Of a stretch of DNA of 61,820 bases, positions 19,351-27,711 are shown piece by piece; position 1 is the stretch's first letter, and the number at the start of each line of letters is the position of its first letter. The DNA is from CAWULT01 sp963923455. Lineage in GTDB: Bacteria; Acidobacteriota; Vicinamibacteria; Vicinamibacterales; UBA2999. The stretch spans positions 1 through 61,820 of the forward strand of contig CAWULT010000013.1 of assembly GCA_963923455.1 (NCBI GenBank), written 5' to 3'. The position numbers were made by a program, and so were the translations under genes. Below the pieces are notes generated by a model. It was not told where the DNA came from. It worked only from the letters and a program-made list of their open reading frames with translations, and did no database searches.

Positions 19351-19368
19351 GGTATGATTTGTCATACC
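19351..19368. promoter_or_regulatory. Palindromic operator overlapping the -10 box of the toxin-antitoxin operon
   Basis: A perfect inverted repeat, GGTATGA-TTTG-TCATACC, begins 21 bases before the antitoxin ATG. The hexamer TATGAT (19353-19358) inside its left arm is a plausible -10 box, so a bound ribbon-helix-helix antitoxin dimer pair would occlude RNA polymerase. This is the standard autoregulation design of type II toxin-antitoxin loci. Confidence 0.6.
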
Positions 19369-19371
19369 ATC

Positions 19372-19611
19372 ATGCCCAAGACCAAGGTGGCCCTGACCCT
19401 CGATTCGGAGCTGCTCAATCGCGTCGACGATCTGGTTGCGCGAGCCCGCTTCCGGAACCGCAGCCAGGCGATTGAAGCCGCCCTTGCCGAGAAGCTCGCC
19501 CGGCTTGCCCGCACGCGCCTGGCCGAGGAGTGCGCCAAGCTCGACCCCACGGAGGAGCGGCGCCTGGCGGATGAGGCCCTTGGAGCAGACACCGCGTGGC
19601 CAGAGTACTGA
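19372..19611 (+). CDS. Ribbon-helix-helix antitoxin (CopG/MazE-like)
   Basis: A 79-residue protein starting MPKTKVALTLDSELLNRVDDLVARARFRNRSQAIEAAL: a beta strand followed by two helices and the NRSQAIEAAL turn, the classical ribbon-helix-helix DNA-binding fold. The C-terminal acidic half (EECAKLDPTEERRLADEALG) would wrap the toxin. Overlaps the MazF-type toxin gene by 16 bases. ATG at 19372 fits the fold and the operator placement; an upstream ATG at 19354 lies inside the operator and is rejected. Confidence 0.85.
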   Translation: MPKTKVALTLDSELLNRVDDLVARARFRNRSQAIEAALAEKLARLARTRLAEECAKLDPTEERRLADEALGADTAWPEY

Positions 19612-19931
19612 GGGGCGAGATTCGCTGGGCGGATCTGAACCCCGTTCGCGGCCACGAACAGGCGGGCGAGCGGCCCGTGCTGGTGCTGAGCCACGACGTG
19701 TTCAACGACCGGTCCGGCACCGTGATCGCCGTGGCGTTGACGAGCCAGGAACCCCGCGCTGGCTTTCCGCTGAGCCTCGAGCTCCGCACGCCGAAGCTGC
19801 CGAAGCGATCCTGGGTGAAGATCGGGCAGATTCGAACGCTCTCGACCGAGCGTCTCGGACGCCGGTTGGGGAGAGTCTCCGAAGAGGAGCTCGCCGAGGT
19901 GCTCGAAGGGTTGTTCGAGCTCGTCGGGTAG
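19596..19931 (+). CDS. MazF/PemK-family endoribonuclease toxin
   Basis: A 111-residue toxin. RGEIRWADLNPVRGHEQAGERPVLVLSHDVFND is the family N-terminus (the GEIR...PVxGxEQxGxRPV pattern contains the catalytic Arg), TVIAVALTSQEPRAGFPLSLEL contains the conserved Thr/Ser, and KIGQIRTLSTERLGRRLGRV the C-terminal signature. Predicted to cut mRNA at short motifs when the antitoxin is degraded. GTG start at 19596 overlaps the antitoxin end, giving translational coupling. Residues all look intact, so the toxin is probably active. Confidence 0.88.
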   Translation: MARVLRGEIRWADLNPVRGHEQAGERPVLVLSHDVFNDRSGTVIAVALTSQEPRAGFPLSLELRTPKLPKRSWVKIGQIRTLSTERLGRRLGRVSEEELAEVLEGLFELVG

Positions 19932-19955
19932 CTGCCGGCACGAGAGCGGCTTGCG

Positions 19956-20912
19956 CTACTTGGCTCGCCCAGCCGGGCCCTGAGACACGGTTCGCACCCG
20001 GTACAGCGCCTCGAGCGTAGTCAGGTAGAGCGAGCGCCGATCCGGACCGGCGAAAGCGATATTGCGCGCGACCGCGGGCAGGCGAATGATCCCGAGGTGC
20101 CGGCCCTTCGCGTCGATGACCTGGACCCCGGCTGCCGTTGCGACGTACAGCCGGCCCATCGAGTCGATCGCCATGCCATCGGCGCGGCTCCGCGGACCCA
20201 ACGATCCGGCTTCAGGCTCCAGCAGCCTGACGAATTCACGTTTGCCCGTGACTCGTCCGTCCCGCTGCACGTCGAAGGCGTACAACAGCTGCCCCTCGGT
20301 GTCGTCGACGTAGAGGGTCCTCTCGTCCAGGCTCAGGGTGATCCCGTTCGGCCGCTGGATCTGGTCATCGATCAGTAGAAGATCGCCCTTGGGGCTGAGG
20401 TAGTAGACGTTTCCTCTCTCCTTCGGCGCGACGTTCGGTTCCGGGCGCGGCGCGGGATCGGTGAAGTAGATACCACCCCTGCGGTCCGAAATCAGGTCGT
20501 TTGGCCGCCGAAGCGGCTGGCCCTTGAACGCACTCGCGAGCACCGTGACTCTTCGATCAGGACCTACCGCCACGACGCGTCGGCCGTCGCCCTCGCCGGC
20601 CAAGAGACGGCCGTCCTTGAGCAGGAGCAACCCATTCGCGCCGTTCGTGCCTTCGCGCCAGATGGAGATGCCCCCTTGCGCGTCGAGCTTGTAGGTGCGG
20701 CTGGCCGCGACGTCGCTAAAGTACAACCCGCCGTCGTTCGTTCCGACGGGCCCCTCGAGGCCCTGGAAGCCCCCTCGCACGAGCTCGACGGTCGCGTCAC
20801 TCGCAATGACTCCCGGTATGGCCTGCTGCTGCGCCGCCACGACCTGCGCGCCGCCGGACACCACCCATGTGACGGCAGCCGCCGCCAGCAGAGAACGCAG
20901 TGATTCAGGCAT
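19956..20912 (-). CDS. Exported SMP-30/gluconolactonase-like beta-propeller protein
   Basis: A 318-residue protein with an N-terminal signal peptide (SLLAAAAVTWVVSGGAQVVAAQQQ, cleavage likely near residue 27). The remainder is a six-bladed SMP-30/gluconolactonase propeller: FQGLEGPVGTNDGGLYFSDVAASRTYKLD, GANGLLLLKDGRLLAGEGDGRRV, RRPNDLISDRRGGIYFTDP and QRPNGITLSLDERTLYVDDT contain the metal-binding Glu, Asn and Asp expected of the family. Likely a periplasmic lactonase, substrate unknown. No -10/start pairing of the leaderless type is seen. Overall GC is a little lower than in the core regions on either side. Confidence 0.88.
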   Translation of the reverse strand: MPESLRSLLAAAAVTWVVSGGAQVVAAQQQAIPGVIASDATVELVRGGFQGLEGPVGTNDGGLYFSDVAASRTYKLDAQGGISIWREGTNGANGLLLLKDGRLLAGEGDGRRVVAVGPDRRVTVLASAFKGQPLRRPNDLISDRRGGIYFTDPAPRPEPNVAPKERGNVYYLSPKGDLLLIDDQIQRPNGITLSLDERTLYVDDTEGQLLYAFDVQRDGRVTGKREFVRLLEPEAGSLGPRSRADGMAIDSMGRLYVATAAGVQVIDAKGRHLGIIRLPAVARNIAFAGPDRRSLYLTTLEALYRVRTVSQGPAGRAK

Positions 20913-20956
20913 CGAGAAGCCCTCTCGCCGTCACAGCCCGCGAAGGCTGGTCGCCG

Positions 20957-21130
20957 TCACGGTTTCGCGATCACTCGTTGCGCCACGGACGTCCACGCCC
21001 CGTTCCGCCTGGCATAGACGAACGTCGCATGGTTCCTGGTCGTCCCGCTGCTACGGGTGACCGCGTTGTCGACGTCCAGAATCGCGACATCGGCCGTCAC
21101 GAAACGAACCTTCCTCGATTCGTCTCTGAC
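20957..21130 (-). pseudogene. Remnant of a SnoaL-like/DUF4440 (SgcJ/EcaC type) gene
   Basis: The last about 45 codons of a minus-strand frame (RKVRFVTADVAILDVDNAVTRSSGTTRNHATFVYARRNGAWTSVAQRVIAKP) read like the end of a SgcJ/EcaC-type NTF2-fold protein. Upstream in this frame the translation becomes low-quality arginine-rich sequence and no start or N-terminal half is recognisable. I therefore call it a truncated gene. An out-of-frame continuation after a frameshift is possible but was not found by eye. Confidence 0.45.
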
Positions 21131-21231
21131 CGTGCCAGTGCTGTCCGCCGCCGACGAGGTCGTCCTGCAGCAGCGGCGTGGGGCAAGTTGCTCCCGGCCA
21201 AGCCGCTTCTGGTCCCGGGACTGGACCGTCG

Positions 21232-21675
21232 CTAGTTGGCCCTGTTCTTCGGCAGGCCCCACAGAATCAGCAGTGTCGCGGCCACCAGTGCGACGGCGCT
21301 GCTTCTCAGGCCGACCGTGATGACCGCGTCGTGCACGGCGGAACTGCGCGCCTGGCCAGACGCGAGCGGCAACATGGCGCTGCCGCCCCATGACGCCGCG
21401 AGCACGTTGGAGGTCCAGGCCGCCACGCAGCCATAGATGATCAGCCACGACGCGACACGAGACCACACCTGCGTCAAGTCGATGCGTGGCCACACGACTC
21501 CCAACGCGATCAGAAAGGTGCCTTGCATCAGACCGAGCAGGTGCACAGACAAGCCCAGACGCGGCACCGCAAACACTGGCACGACGAGTCCAACGACGAG
21601 CGCGAACAGGAAGAGCGTCATGCCGACCCGGATGAGCCGGTTCGACTCCTGAGTTCGGCGATCTTCTGTGGCCAT
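21232..21675 (-). CDS. Hydroxylaminobenzene-mutase-like membrane protein
   Basis: A 147-residue, four-helix membrane protein (helices roughly at residues 17-38, 47-65, 80-98 and 120-140). The segments MTLFLFALVVGLVVPVFAVPRLGLSVHLLGLMQGTFLIALGVVWP and YGCVAAWTSNVLAASWGGSAMLPLASG match the pattern of bacterial hydroxylaminobenzene mutases (HabA/HabB) and their many uncharacterised relatives. ATG at 21675 is chosen because GGAG sits 7 bases upstream; an in-frame ATG at 21690 would add five residues. Same-strand neighbours are other small membrane proteins. Enzymatic activity is uncertain. Confidence 0.7.
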   Translation of the reverse strand: MATEDRRTQESNRLIRVGMTLFLFALVVGLVVPVFAVPRLGLSVHLLGLMQGTFLIALGVVWPRIDLTQVWSRVASWLIIYGCVAAWTSNVLAASWGGSAMLPLASGQARSSAVHDAVITVGLRSSAVALVAATLLILWGLPKNRAN

Positions 21676-21705
21676 TGACGTCTCCGTCATCGAGGTGGTC
21701 CGTGA

Positions 21706-22101
21706 TCAGGCCTCGACGATCACGGCCCCAGCGATTCCGCCTGCGACGAGCCCCTTCAGCAACCCCGCGACGAACCAGCCCCACGCCAGCGACAGCGGAA
21801 TCGGCATGTGAACGAACGTGCCAAATCCAGACGACACGCCCAGGGCCAGGCCAAGAAATGCTCCGAGTGCCAGACCTGCACCCAGTGACTTCGGCCGGAC
21901 GAGCAACGAATAGGTCCCGATGACGATGCCAATCAACGCGACCGTCACGGTGTAGATCAGAACCACGTTCATCTGGTCGAACGGCCGCCACAAGCTCGCG
22001 GTCGCTTCATAGATGGGCGCCAGGAAGACGCGATGCGTGATCAGGTCAACCAGCATCCAGGCCACAAGAATTCCGAGCGCGGCCGTGAGCGAACGCTTCA
22101 T
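21706..22101 (-). CDS. Small membrane protein, four helices, unknown family
   Basis: A 131-residue protein made almost entirely of membrane helices (TAALGILVAWMLVDLI; VVLIYTVTVALIGIVIGTYSLLV; LGAGLALGAFLGLALGVSSGF; LSLAWGWFVAGLLKGLVAGGIAGAVIVEA). ATG at 22101 has GAAGG about 9 bases upstream. The frame continues upstream but that part is shadow coding. I do not recognise a named family. Stop is 30 bases before the next same-strand ATG. Confidence 0.7.
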   Translation of the reverse strand: MKRSLTAALGILVAWMLVDLITHRVFLAPIYEATASLWRPFDQMNVVLIYTVTVALIGIVIGTYSLLVRPKSLGAGLALGAFLGLALGVSSGFGTFVHMPIPLSLAWGWFVAGLLKGLVAGGIAGAVIVEA

Positions 22102-22144
22102 CAATGGACCTTCGAGTGGCCGCGGCCCGACGCCTATCGGGCGG

Positions 22145-22621
22145 CTATCTTGCCGGATGGTCCGGGCCCCACGCATCACGCGCCACGCGCCACTTGCCGT
22201 CGGCGTCGCGATGATAGACGACGAGTCCCCAGCCGGTGTCCTTGACCGGTTCACCGCCCGCCAGCGGCACGTCTGTCGATGAGTACGAGTAGCGTTCAAA
22301 CGCCCAGTCGCCGTTGACCACGAACTCCTGGACAGGTTTGTCCCAATGTGTCTTGTATGCCTTGAGATAGCCCTCCAGCCACGGCCGCACCGCCGCCTTG
22401 CCGACCATGACGGGTTCATGGGCGGAGAGGAACACCACGTCGTCGGTCAGCATGCCGAGGAGCGAATCGAGGTTGTTGGAATTGATCGCCGTCACGTAGG
22501 CTTCGTGCGCCTGGTGAGCCGCAGCGTCGCCTGCCGCGGACCCGTCGGCGGGCTGAGGGGCAGGGGCGTTGCACGCGGCACAGAGCACGACGCCGGCGAG
22601 AGTGACAAGGATTGTGCGCAA
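22145..22621 (-). CDS. Lipoprotein with SnoaL/DUF4440-type NTF2 domain
   Basis: A 158-residue protein: a short lipoprotein signal (TILVTLAGVVLCAAC, lipobox LCAAC with Cys near residue 15), a Pro/Ala/Gly-rich linker, then an NTF2-like domain (AHEAYVTAINSNNLDSLLGMLTDDVVFLSAHEPVMVGKAAVRPWLEGYL...KWRVARDAWGPD). A TTG start at 22621 is preferred because AGGAG lies 7 bases upstream and it places the lipobox at the usual distance; the ATG at 22705 would put 28 unlikely residues in front. Function unknown; the pocket is solvent-like as in steroid isomerase/SnoaL relatives. Confidence 0.75.
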   Translation of the reverse strand: MRTILVTLAGVVLCAACNAPAPQPADGSAAGDAAAHQAHEAYVTAINSNNLDSLLGMLTDDVVFLSAHEPVMVGKAAVRPWLEGYLKAYKTHWDKPVQEFVVNGDWAFERYSYSSTDVPLAGGEPVKDTGWGLVVYHRDADGKWRVARDAWGPDHPAR

Positions 22622-22659
22622 CTGGGATCTCCTGGGGTATCGACCACGCTTCGTCAGTT

Positions 22660-23028
22660 TCAATTCCTCGTCCGGCGGCTCGCCCGCAACTCCAGAGCGG
22701 TCCATGCCGCGCCTGCCGCGTCAACGACTCCGAAGAGGATCAAGGCCGGCGCGACCTGTCCAGCGACCACCAGCAGACTGAACCCCGCGAGGATGCCGAT
22801 GCGGCCCCGGATCGTCCACCGGAAGAAGCTCGTCACCTCCTGCCGGGCCGCCTGCACGTAGTAGCTCCCCAGCACGATGACGACGACCCCCAGCACGCGG
22901 ATCCACGGCTCCTGCGGATCCGGGAACCCGAGCGGGCCCAGGAGCACGTGTGGAGCCGTGCTCAGCAGCACACCCACGACGACGATGTAGACACCGAAGA
23001 TGAGAATGCTTCGAGCCGCTCGACTCAT
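22660..23028 (-). CDS. Small membrane protein of unknown family next to attC-like site
   Basis: A 122-residue protein with four predicted helices (SILIFGVYIVVVGVLLST; IRVLGVVVIVLGSYYVQAA; RIGILAGFSLLVVAGQVAPALILFGVVDAAGAAW). An ATG at 23028 begins MSRAARS; in-frame ATGs at 23064 and 23067 would add MMEQTHRPGVGGD. If the longer form is used, its start lies about 25-30 bases after the R' end of the attC-like site, the usual place for a cassette ORF, so this could be a second cassette whose own attC has been lost. Confidence 0.65.
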   Translation of the reverse strand: MSRAARSILIFGVYIVVVGVLLSTAPHVLLGPLGFPDPQEPWIRVLGVVVIVLGSYYVQAARQEVTSFFRWTIRGRIGILAGFSLLVVAGQVAPALILFGVVDAAGAAWTALELRASRRTRN

Positions 23029-23089
23029 ATCGCCCCCAACGCCCGGACGGTGCGTCTGCTCCATCACGTGGTAGGCAACACTCGCTGGC

Positions 23090-23165
23090 TGCTAACGCCC
23101 GGCTTCAGCCGCGGCGGAATCAGATGCTTGCACCGTCCGCCGTCGGCTGCAAGCCGATGTTAGGC
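23090..23165 (-). repeat. attC-like recombination site (59-base element)
   Basis: Read on the minus strand: R''=GCCTAAC (23165-23159), L''=CGGCTTGCAGCCG, a 6-bp inner stem (CGGCGG/CCGCCG) with a 19-base loop, L'=CGGCTGAAGCCG, R'=GTTAGCA (23096-23090). The arms pair fully except for a 3/2-base spacer next to the R boxes and one extrahelical base at 23150, the polarity mark of attC sites. Size (76 bp) is within the usual range. R'' is complementary to the GTTAGGC at the far edge of the adjacent gene rather than to its current R', as expected after cassette integration. Confidence 0.7.
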
Positions 23166-23672
23166 GGTGCGTTCATTCTCAACTAACCAGTTTCATGCGT
23201 TTGGCGTCCAGCCGCCAGTCTGGATCACCTCATCAAGAGGCGAATCCAAGTAGTGATGAAATACGAACGCAAGAATCGCAGATGCGTTGCTGGAATACCC
23301 TTGGCTATTGAGCTGTGTCATCCACACCGCCAAGTTCTTGCCATCCATGGCAGCGCCAGCCGACAGGGCGGGGTCTCGCGGCCGTTTCAAGCTGGTCAAT
23401 AGCGCGGCGGTTTCGGCAGGGTGAGATTCCACCACTTGATTTGCCTCTGCAACATTCTGCTTTCGGTGGGCGGCGAAGACCATCAATAGAACGCCAAAGG
23501 CACCCTTTGGGATCTGGCTAAGGAGAACGATTGCTTGGGCTCGCTCGTGCTTGCGTCCCGCTGACGACGTGTTACGCAGAATCCCCTTCACCAGTCCGAA
23601 CAAGAAGGGCAGAACCAAAACTGCCAGCACAATCAGAACCGCAATTTTCATTAAGGCTCTTAGTCCGCCTAA
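23096..23672 (-). mobile_element. Putative single integron gene cassette (no integrase in window)
   Basis: The 577-bp segment runs from the GTTAGGC boundary (23673-23667) through one ORF to the attC-like site. It has the cassette hallmarks: 5' boundary core site GTTRRRY, start codon 15 bases later, a single ORF filling the unit, stop just before attC, and GC near 50% against about 70% in surrounding genes. No intI gene or classic attI is seen, so this would be a SALIN/CALIN-type stray cassette. Confidence 0.65.
23193..23651 (-). CDS. Cassette-borne hypothetical protein (152 aa)
   Basis: The product starts with a hydrophobic helix (MKIAVLIVLAVLVLPFLFGLVKGIL, residues 1-25), a membrane anchor or uncleaved signal, followed by a soluble helical domain (RKHERAQAIVLLSQIPKGAFGVLLMVFAAHRKQN...). 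I recognise no family. Codon use is unlike its neighbours (many AAA, ATT, TTG codons; GC about 50%). The 459-base ORF fills the putative integron cassette, starting 15 bases after the GTTAGGC boundary and ending 28 bases before the attC-like site. Typical of cassette genes of unknown function. Confidence 0.75.
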   Translation of the reverse strand: MKIAVLIVLAVLVLPFLFGLVKGILRNTSSAGRKHERAQAIVLLSQIPKGAFGVLLMVFAAHRKQNVAEANQVVESHPAETAALLTSLKRPRDPALSAGAAMDGKNLAVWMTQLNSQGYSSNASAILAFVFHHYLDSPLDEVIQTGGWTPNA

Positions 23673-23673
23673 C

Positions 23674-23970
23674 GTCGTATAGCCGGAATGCGTCTCTTGC
23701 CGTGCCGGCCCGACATCCGCGCGGCCCAGTCCTGGCGACGGCGACGCCTTCGGTGCAGATTATCCACACCCGGCGAGGCGGTTCAAAGCCTGCTGGGGCC
23801 GCTGTTTGAGCCGCGTGCCCTGTAGGTGAACCTGGATAGGCCGCACGCGGCATGAGCCCGGAAATCCGTGCGTTCGCGGCGTGCGTGTGTTGCGCCCCGC
23901 CGTCGTCTTTCGTCCTACACCGAGCAGCAGCCCGCACGGGTGGTAACGGCCGCCGTCCCTCTGCGGTCCT
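23674..23970. other. Intergenic region (about 300 bp) between cassette boundary and uup
   Basis: No convincing ORF, tRNA or promoter seen. The first 30 bases next to the GTTAGGC core (CCGGCTATACGAC on the minus strand) could be the right half of a degenerate attC or an attI-like site, but a matching left half was not found. Composition returns to the high-GC background towards uup. Confidence 0.4.
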
Positions 23971-25821
<1,851 letters not shown>

Positions 25822-25836
25822 GGGAACGGCCGGGGC

Positions 25837-27666
25837 CTAGGCTCCGTGCGCCTCGATGGCGGAAAGGAAGTCGTCGCCCAGGTCGTCGGCCTTGCGCGCG
25901 CCGACGCCCTTGACGCCGAGCAGCGCCGCGCGCGACGTCGGGCGCAGCCGCGCCATCTCGCGCAGCGTGGCGTCGTGGAAGATCACGTAGGGCGGCACGC
26001 CGCGGTCGCGGGCGATGCGCAGGCGCACGTCGCGCAGGCGGTCGAAGAGGCTGCGGTCCACGCCTTCCCACGACTCGGCCTCCACGGTCGAGCGCGTTCG
26101 GGGCGCGTCCTTCTTGAGGGCCTTCTGCCGCGCCAGCACGAGGCCGGGCTCGGCTGCCTCGTCCTTGAGCAGCGCCATGCCGCGCGGCGTCAGCGACAGC
26201 ACGGGGTATTCCTCGCCCGTCAGCTGCAGCAGGCCGTGGCCGACGAGCTGCTCGATGTAGCCGCGCACCTCGGTCACCGAGGCGTCGGGCAGCAGGCCGA
26301 AGGTGCTGAGGGCGTCGTGGCCGCGCGCCACCACCTGCTCACTGGCCTGCCCGCGCAGGACGCTGGCGACGTGGGTGGCGCCGAAGCGCTGGCCCACGCG
26401 GACGACGCACGACAGGATCTTGCGGGCCAGCGTCACCGGGTCGGACGCGGACTCCAGCTCGCCCAGGCACACGTCGCACGCGCCGCACGAGGCGGTGGCG
26501 TAGCGGTCGCCGAAGTACTCGGCGAGGTGCTTGTGCCGGCAGCGTACGCCGGTGGCGTAGCCCTCCATCTGCCGCATCAGGTGGCGGGTGGCGTCGTTCA
26601 GCTCGCCGCTCTGTTCGAGCATCTGCCGCCAGCGCATGAAGTCGGCGGTCGAGGCGATCAGCACGCACTCGGCTTCGAGGCCGTCGCGGCCGGCGCGTCC
26701 CGCTTCCTGCTGGTAGTGCTCGAGGGAGCGCGGCGAGCCGCAGTGGATCACGAAGCGGACGTTCGACCGGTCGATGCCCATGCCGAAGGCCACGGTGGCC
26801 ACGACGATGTCGACGCGCTCGCTCAGGAAGGCGTCCTGGTTCCGGGAGCGTTCGTCGTCGGTGAGGCCGGCGTGGTAGGGCAGGGCCGGCAGGCCGCTCT
26901 CGGTCAGCCAGGCGGCCAGGGCATCCACTTCCTTGCGCGAGGTGCAGTAGATGATGCCGGCCTCGCCGCGGTGCCGCGCCAGGATCTCGAGCAGCTGCTT
27001 CTTCAGCGTGGCCCGGGCCAGCACGCGGTACAGGAGGTTGGGGCGGTCGAACCCGCCCACGAACTCCACCGGGTTCTGCAGCGCGAGCTGGGTGGCGATG
27101 TCGTGCCGCACGCGCGCCGTCGCCGTGGCGGTGTAGGCGTGCACGCTGATGCCCGGCAGCTTCTCACGCAGCCGCGCGAGCTGGCGGTACTCGGGCCGGA
27201 AGTCGTGGCCCCACTGGCTGATGCAGTGGGCCTCGTCCACTGCCACGAAGCTCACGCCGCACGAGGCGAGGCGCGCCACGAAGCCGTCGCCGCCCTCGCC
27301 CACGAGGCGCTCGGGCGACACGTAGAGCAGGCGGTAGCGGCCGTCCGAAAGCCCGCGCATCACGGCCGACTTCTCTTCGCCGGAGAGCGAGCTGTTGTAG
27401 AGGCCGGCGGGCACGCCGTTGCCGACGAGCGTGTCCACCTGGTCCTTCATCAGCGAGATGAGCGGCGACACCACCACGGCCAGTCCCGGCCTCACCAGCG
27501 CCGGCGCCTGGAAGCACAGCGACTTGCCGCCGCCGGTCGGCAGCACCACCACCGAGTCGCGGCCTTCGAGCACGGCCTCCATGGCTTCGCGCTGCAGCGG
27601 ACGGAAGGTGGAATAGCCCCAGTAGCGGGAGACGACGTCTTCGAGGGGGGAGGACAACCCTGTCAT
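25837..27666 (-). CDS. recQ: ATP-dependent DNA helicase RecQ
   Basis: A 609-residue 3'-5' helicase for recombination and fork repair. Order: helicase motifs with Walker A LPTGGGKSLCFQ near residue 45, DEAHC box (VDEAHCISQWGHDFRPEY) near 145, motif VI QEAGRAGRDG near 330; RecQ C-terminal zinc domain with C..RHKH...SCGACDVC; winged helix; and an HRDC domain (SLFDRLRDVRLRIARDRGVPPYVIFHDATLREMARLRPTS). ATG at 27666 overlaps a TACAAT hexamer (27670-27665); the in-frame TTG at 27657 is exactly 7 bases after that hexamer, so the true start on a leaderless message may be TTG, giving 606 residues. Followed by uup. Confidence 0.93.
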   Translation of the reverse strand: MTGLSSPLEDVVSRYWGYSTFRPLQREAMEAVLEGRDSVVVLPTGGGKSLCFQAPALVRPGLAVVVSPLISLMKDQVDTLVGNGVPAGLYNSSLSGEEKSAVMRGLSDGRYRLLYVSPERLVGEGGDGFVARLASCGVSFVAVDEAHCISQWGHDFRPEYRQLARLREKLPGISVHAYTATATARVRHDIATQLALQNPVEFVGGFDRPNLLYRVLARATLKKQLLEILARHRGEAGIIYCTSRKEVDALAAWLTESGLPALPYHAGLTDDERSRNQDAFLSERVDIVVATVAFGMGIDRSNVRFVIHCGSPRSLEHYQQEAGRAGRDGLEAECVLIASTADFMRWRQMLEQSGELNDATRHLMRQMEGYATGVRCRHKHLAEYFGDRYATASCGACDVCLGELESASDPVTLARKILSCVVRVGQRFGATHVASVLRGQASEQVVARGHDALSTFGLLPDASVTEVRGYIEQLVGHGLLQLTGEEYPVLSLTPRGMALLKDEAAEPGLVLARQKALKKDAPRTRSTVEAESWEGVDRSLFDRLRDVRLRIARDRGVPPYVIFHDATLREMARLRPTSRAALLGVKGVGARKADDLGDDFLSAIEAHGA

Positions 27667-27670
27667 TGTA
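27665..27670 (-). promoter_or_regulatory. TACAAT overlapping the annotated recQ ATG
   Basis: Minus strand reads TACAAT-GACAGGG-TTG. If this is the -10 box, the annotated ATG lies inside the promoter and the TTG codon 4 is the first usable start. Confidence 0.45.
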
Positions 27671-27699
27671 CCCGCCCGCGTTTGGCCGGCCCGGTCTGC

Positions 27700-27705
27700 T
27701 ATCCT
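27700..27705 (+). promoter_or_regulatory. Leaderless-type -10 TATCCT, 6 nt before PIG-L gene ATG
   Basis: TATCCT-CGCGCC-ATG, same hexamer and spacing as before htpX. With the recQ element it forms a compact divergent promoter pair within 45 bases. Confidence 0.6.
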
Positions 27706-27711
27706 CGCGCC

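Noticed and set aside
23090..23165. attC-like hairpin interpreted as rho-independent terminator
   Set aside because: No T tract on either side, bulged base and R-box symmetry fit attC better.
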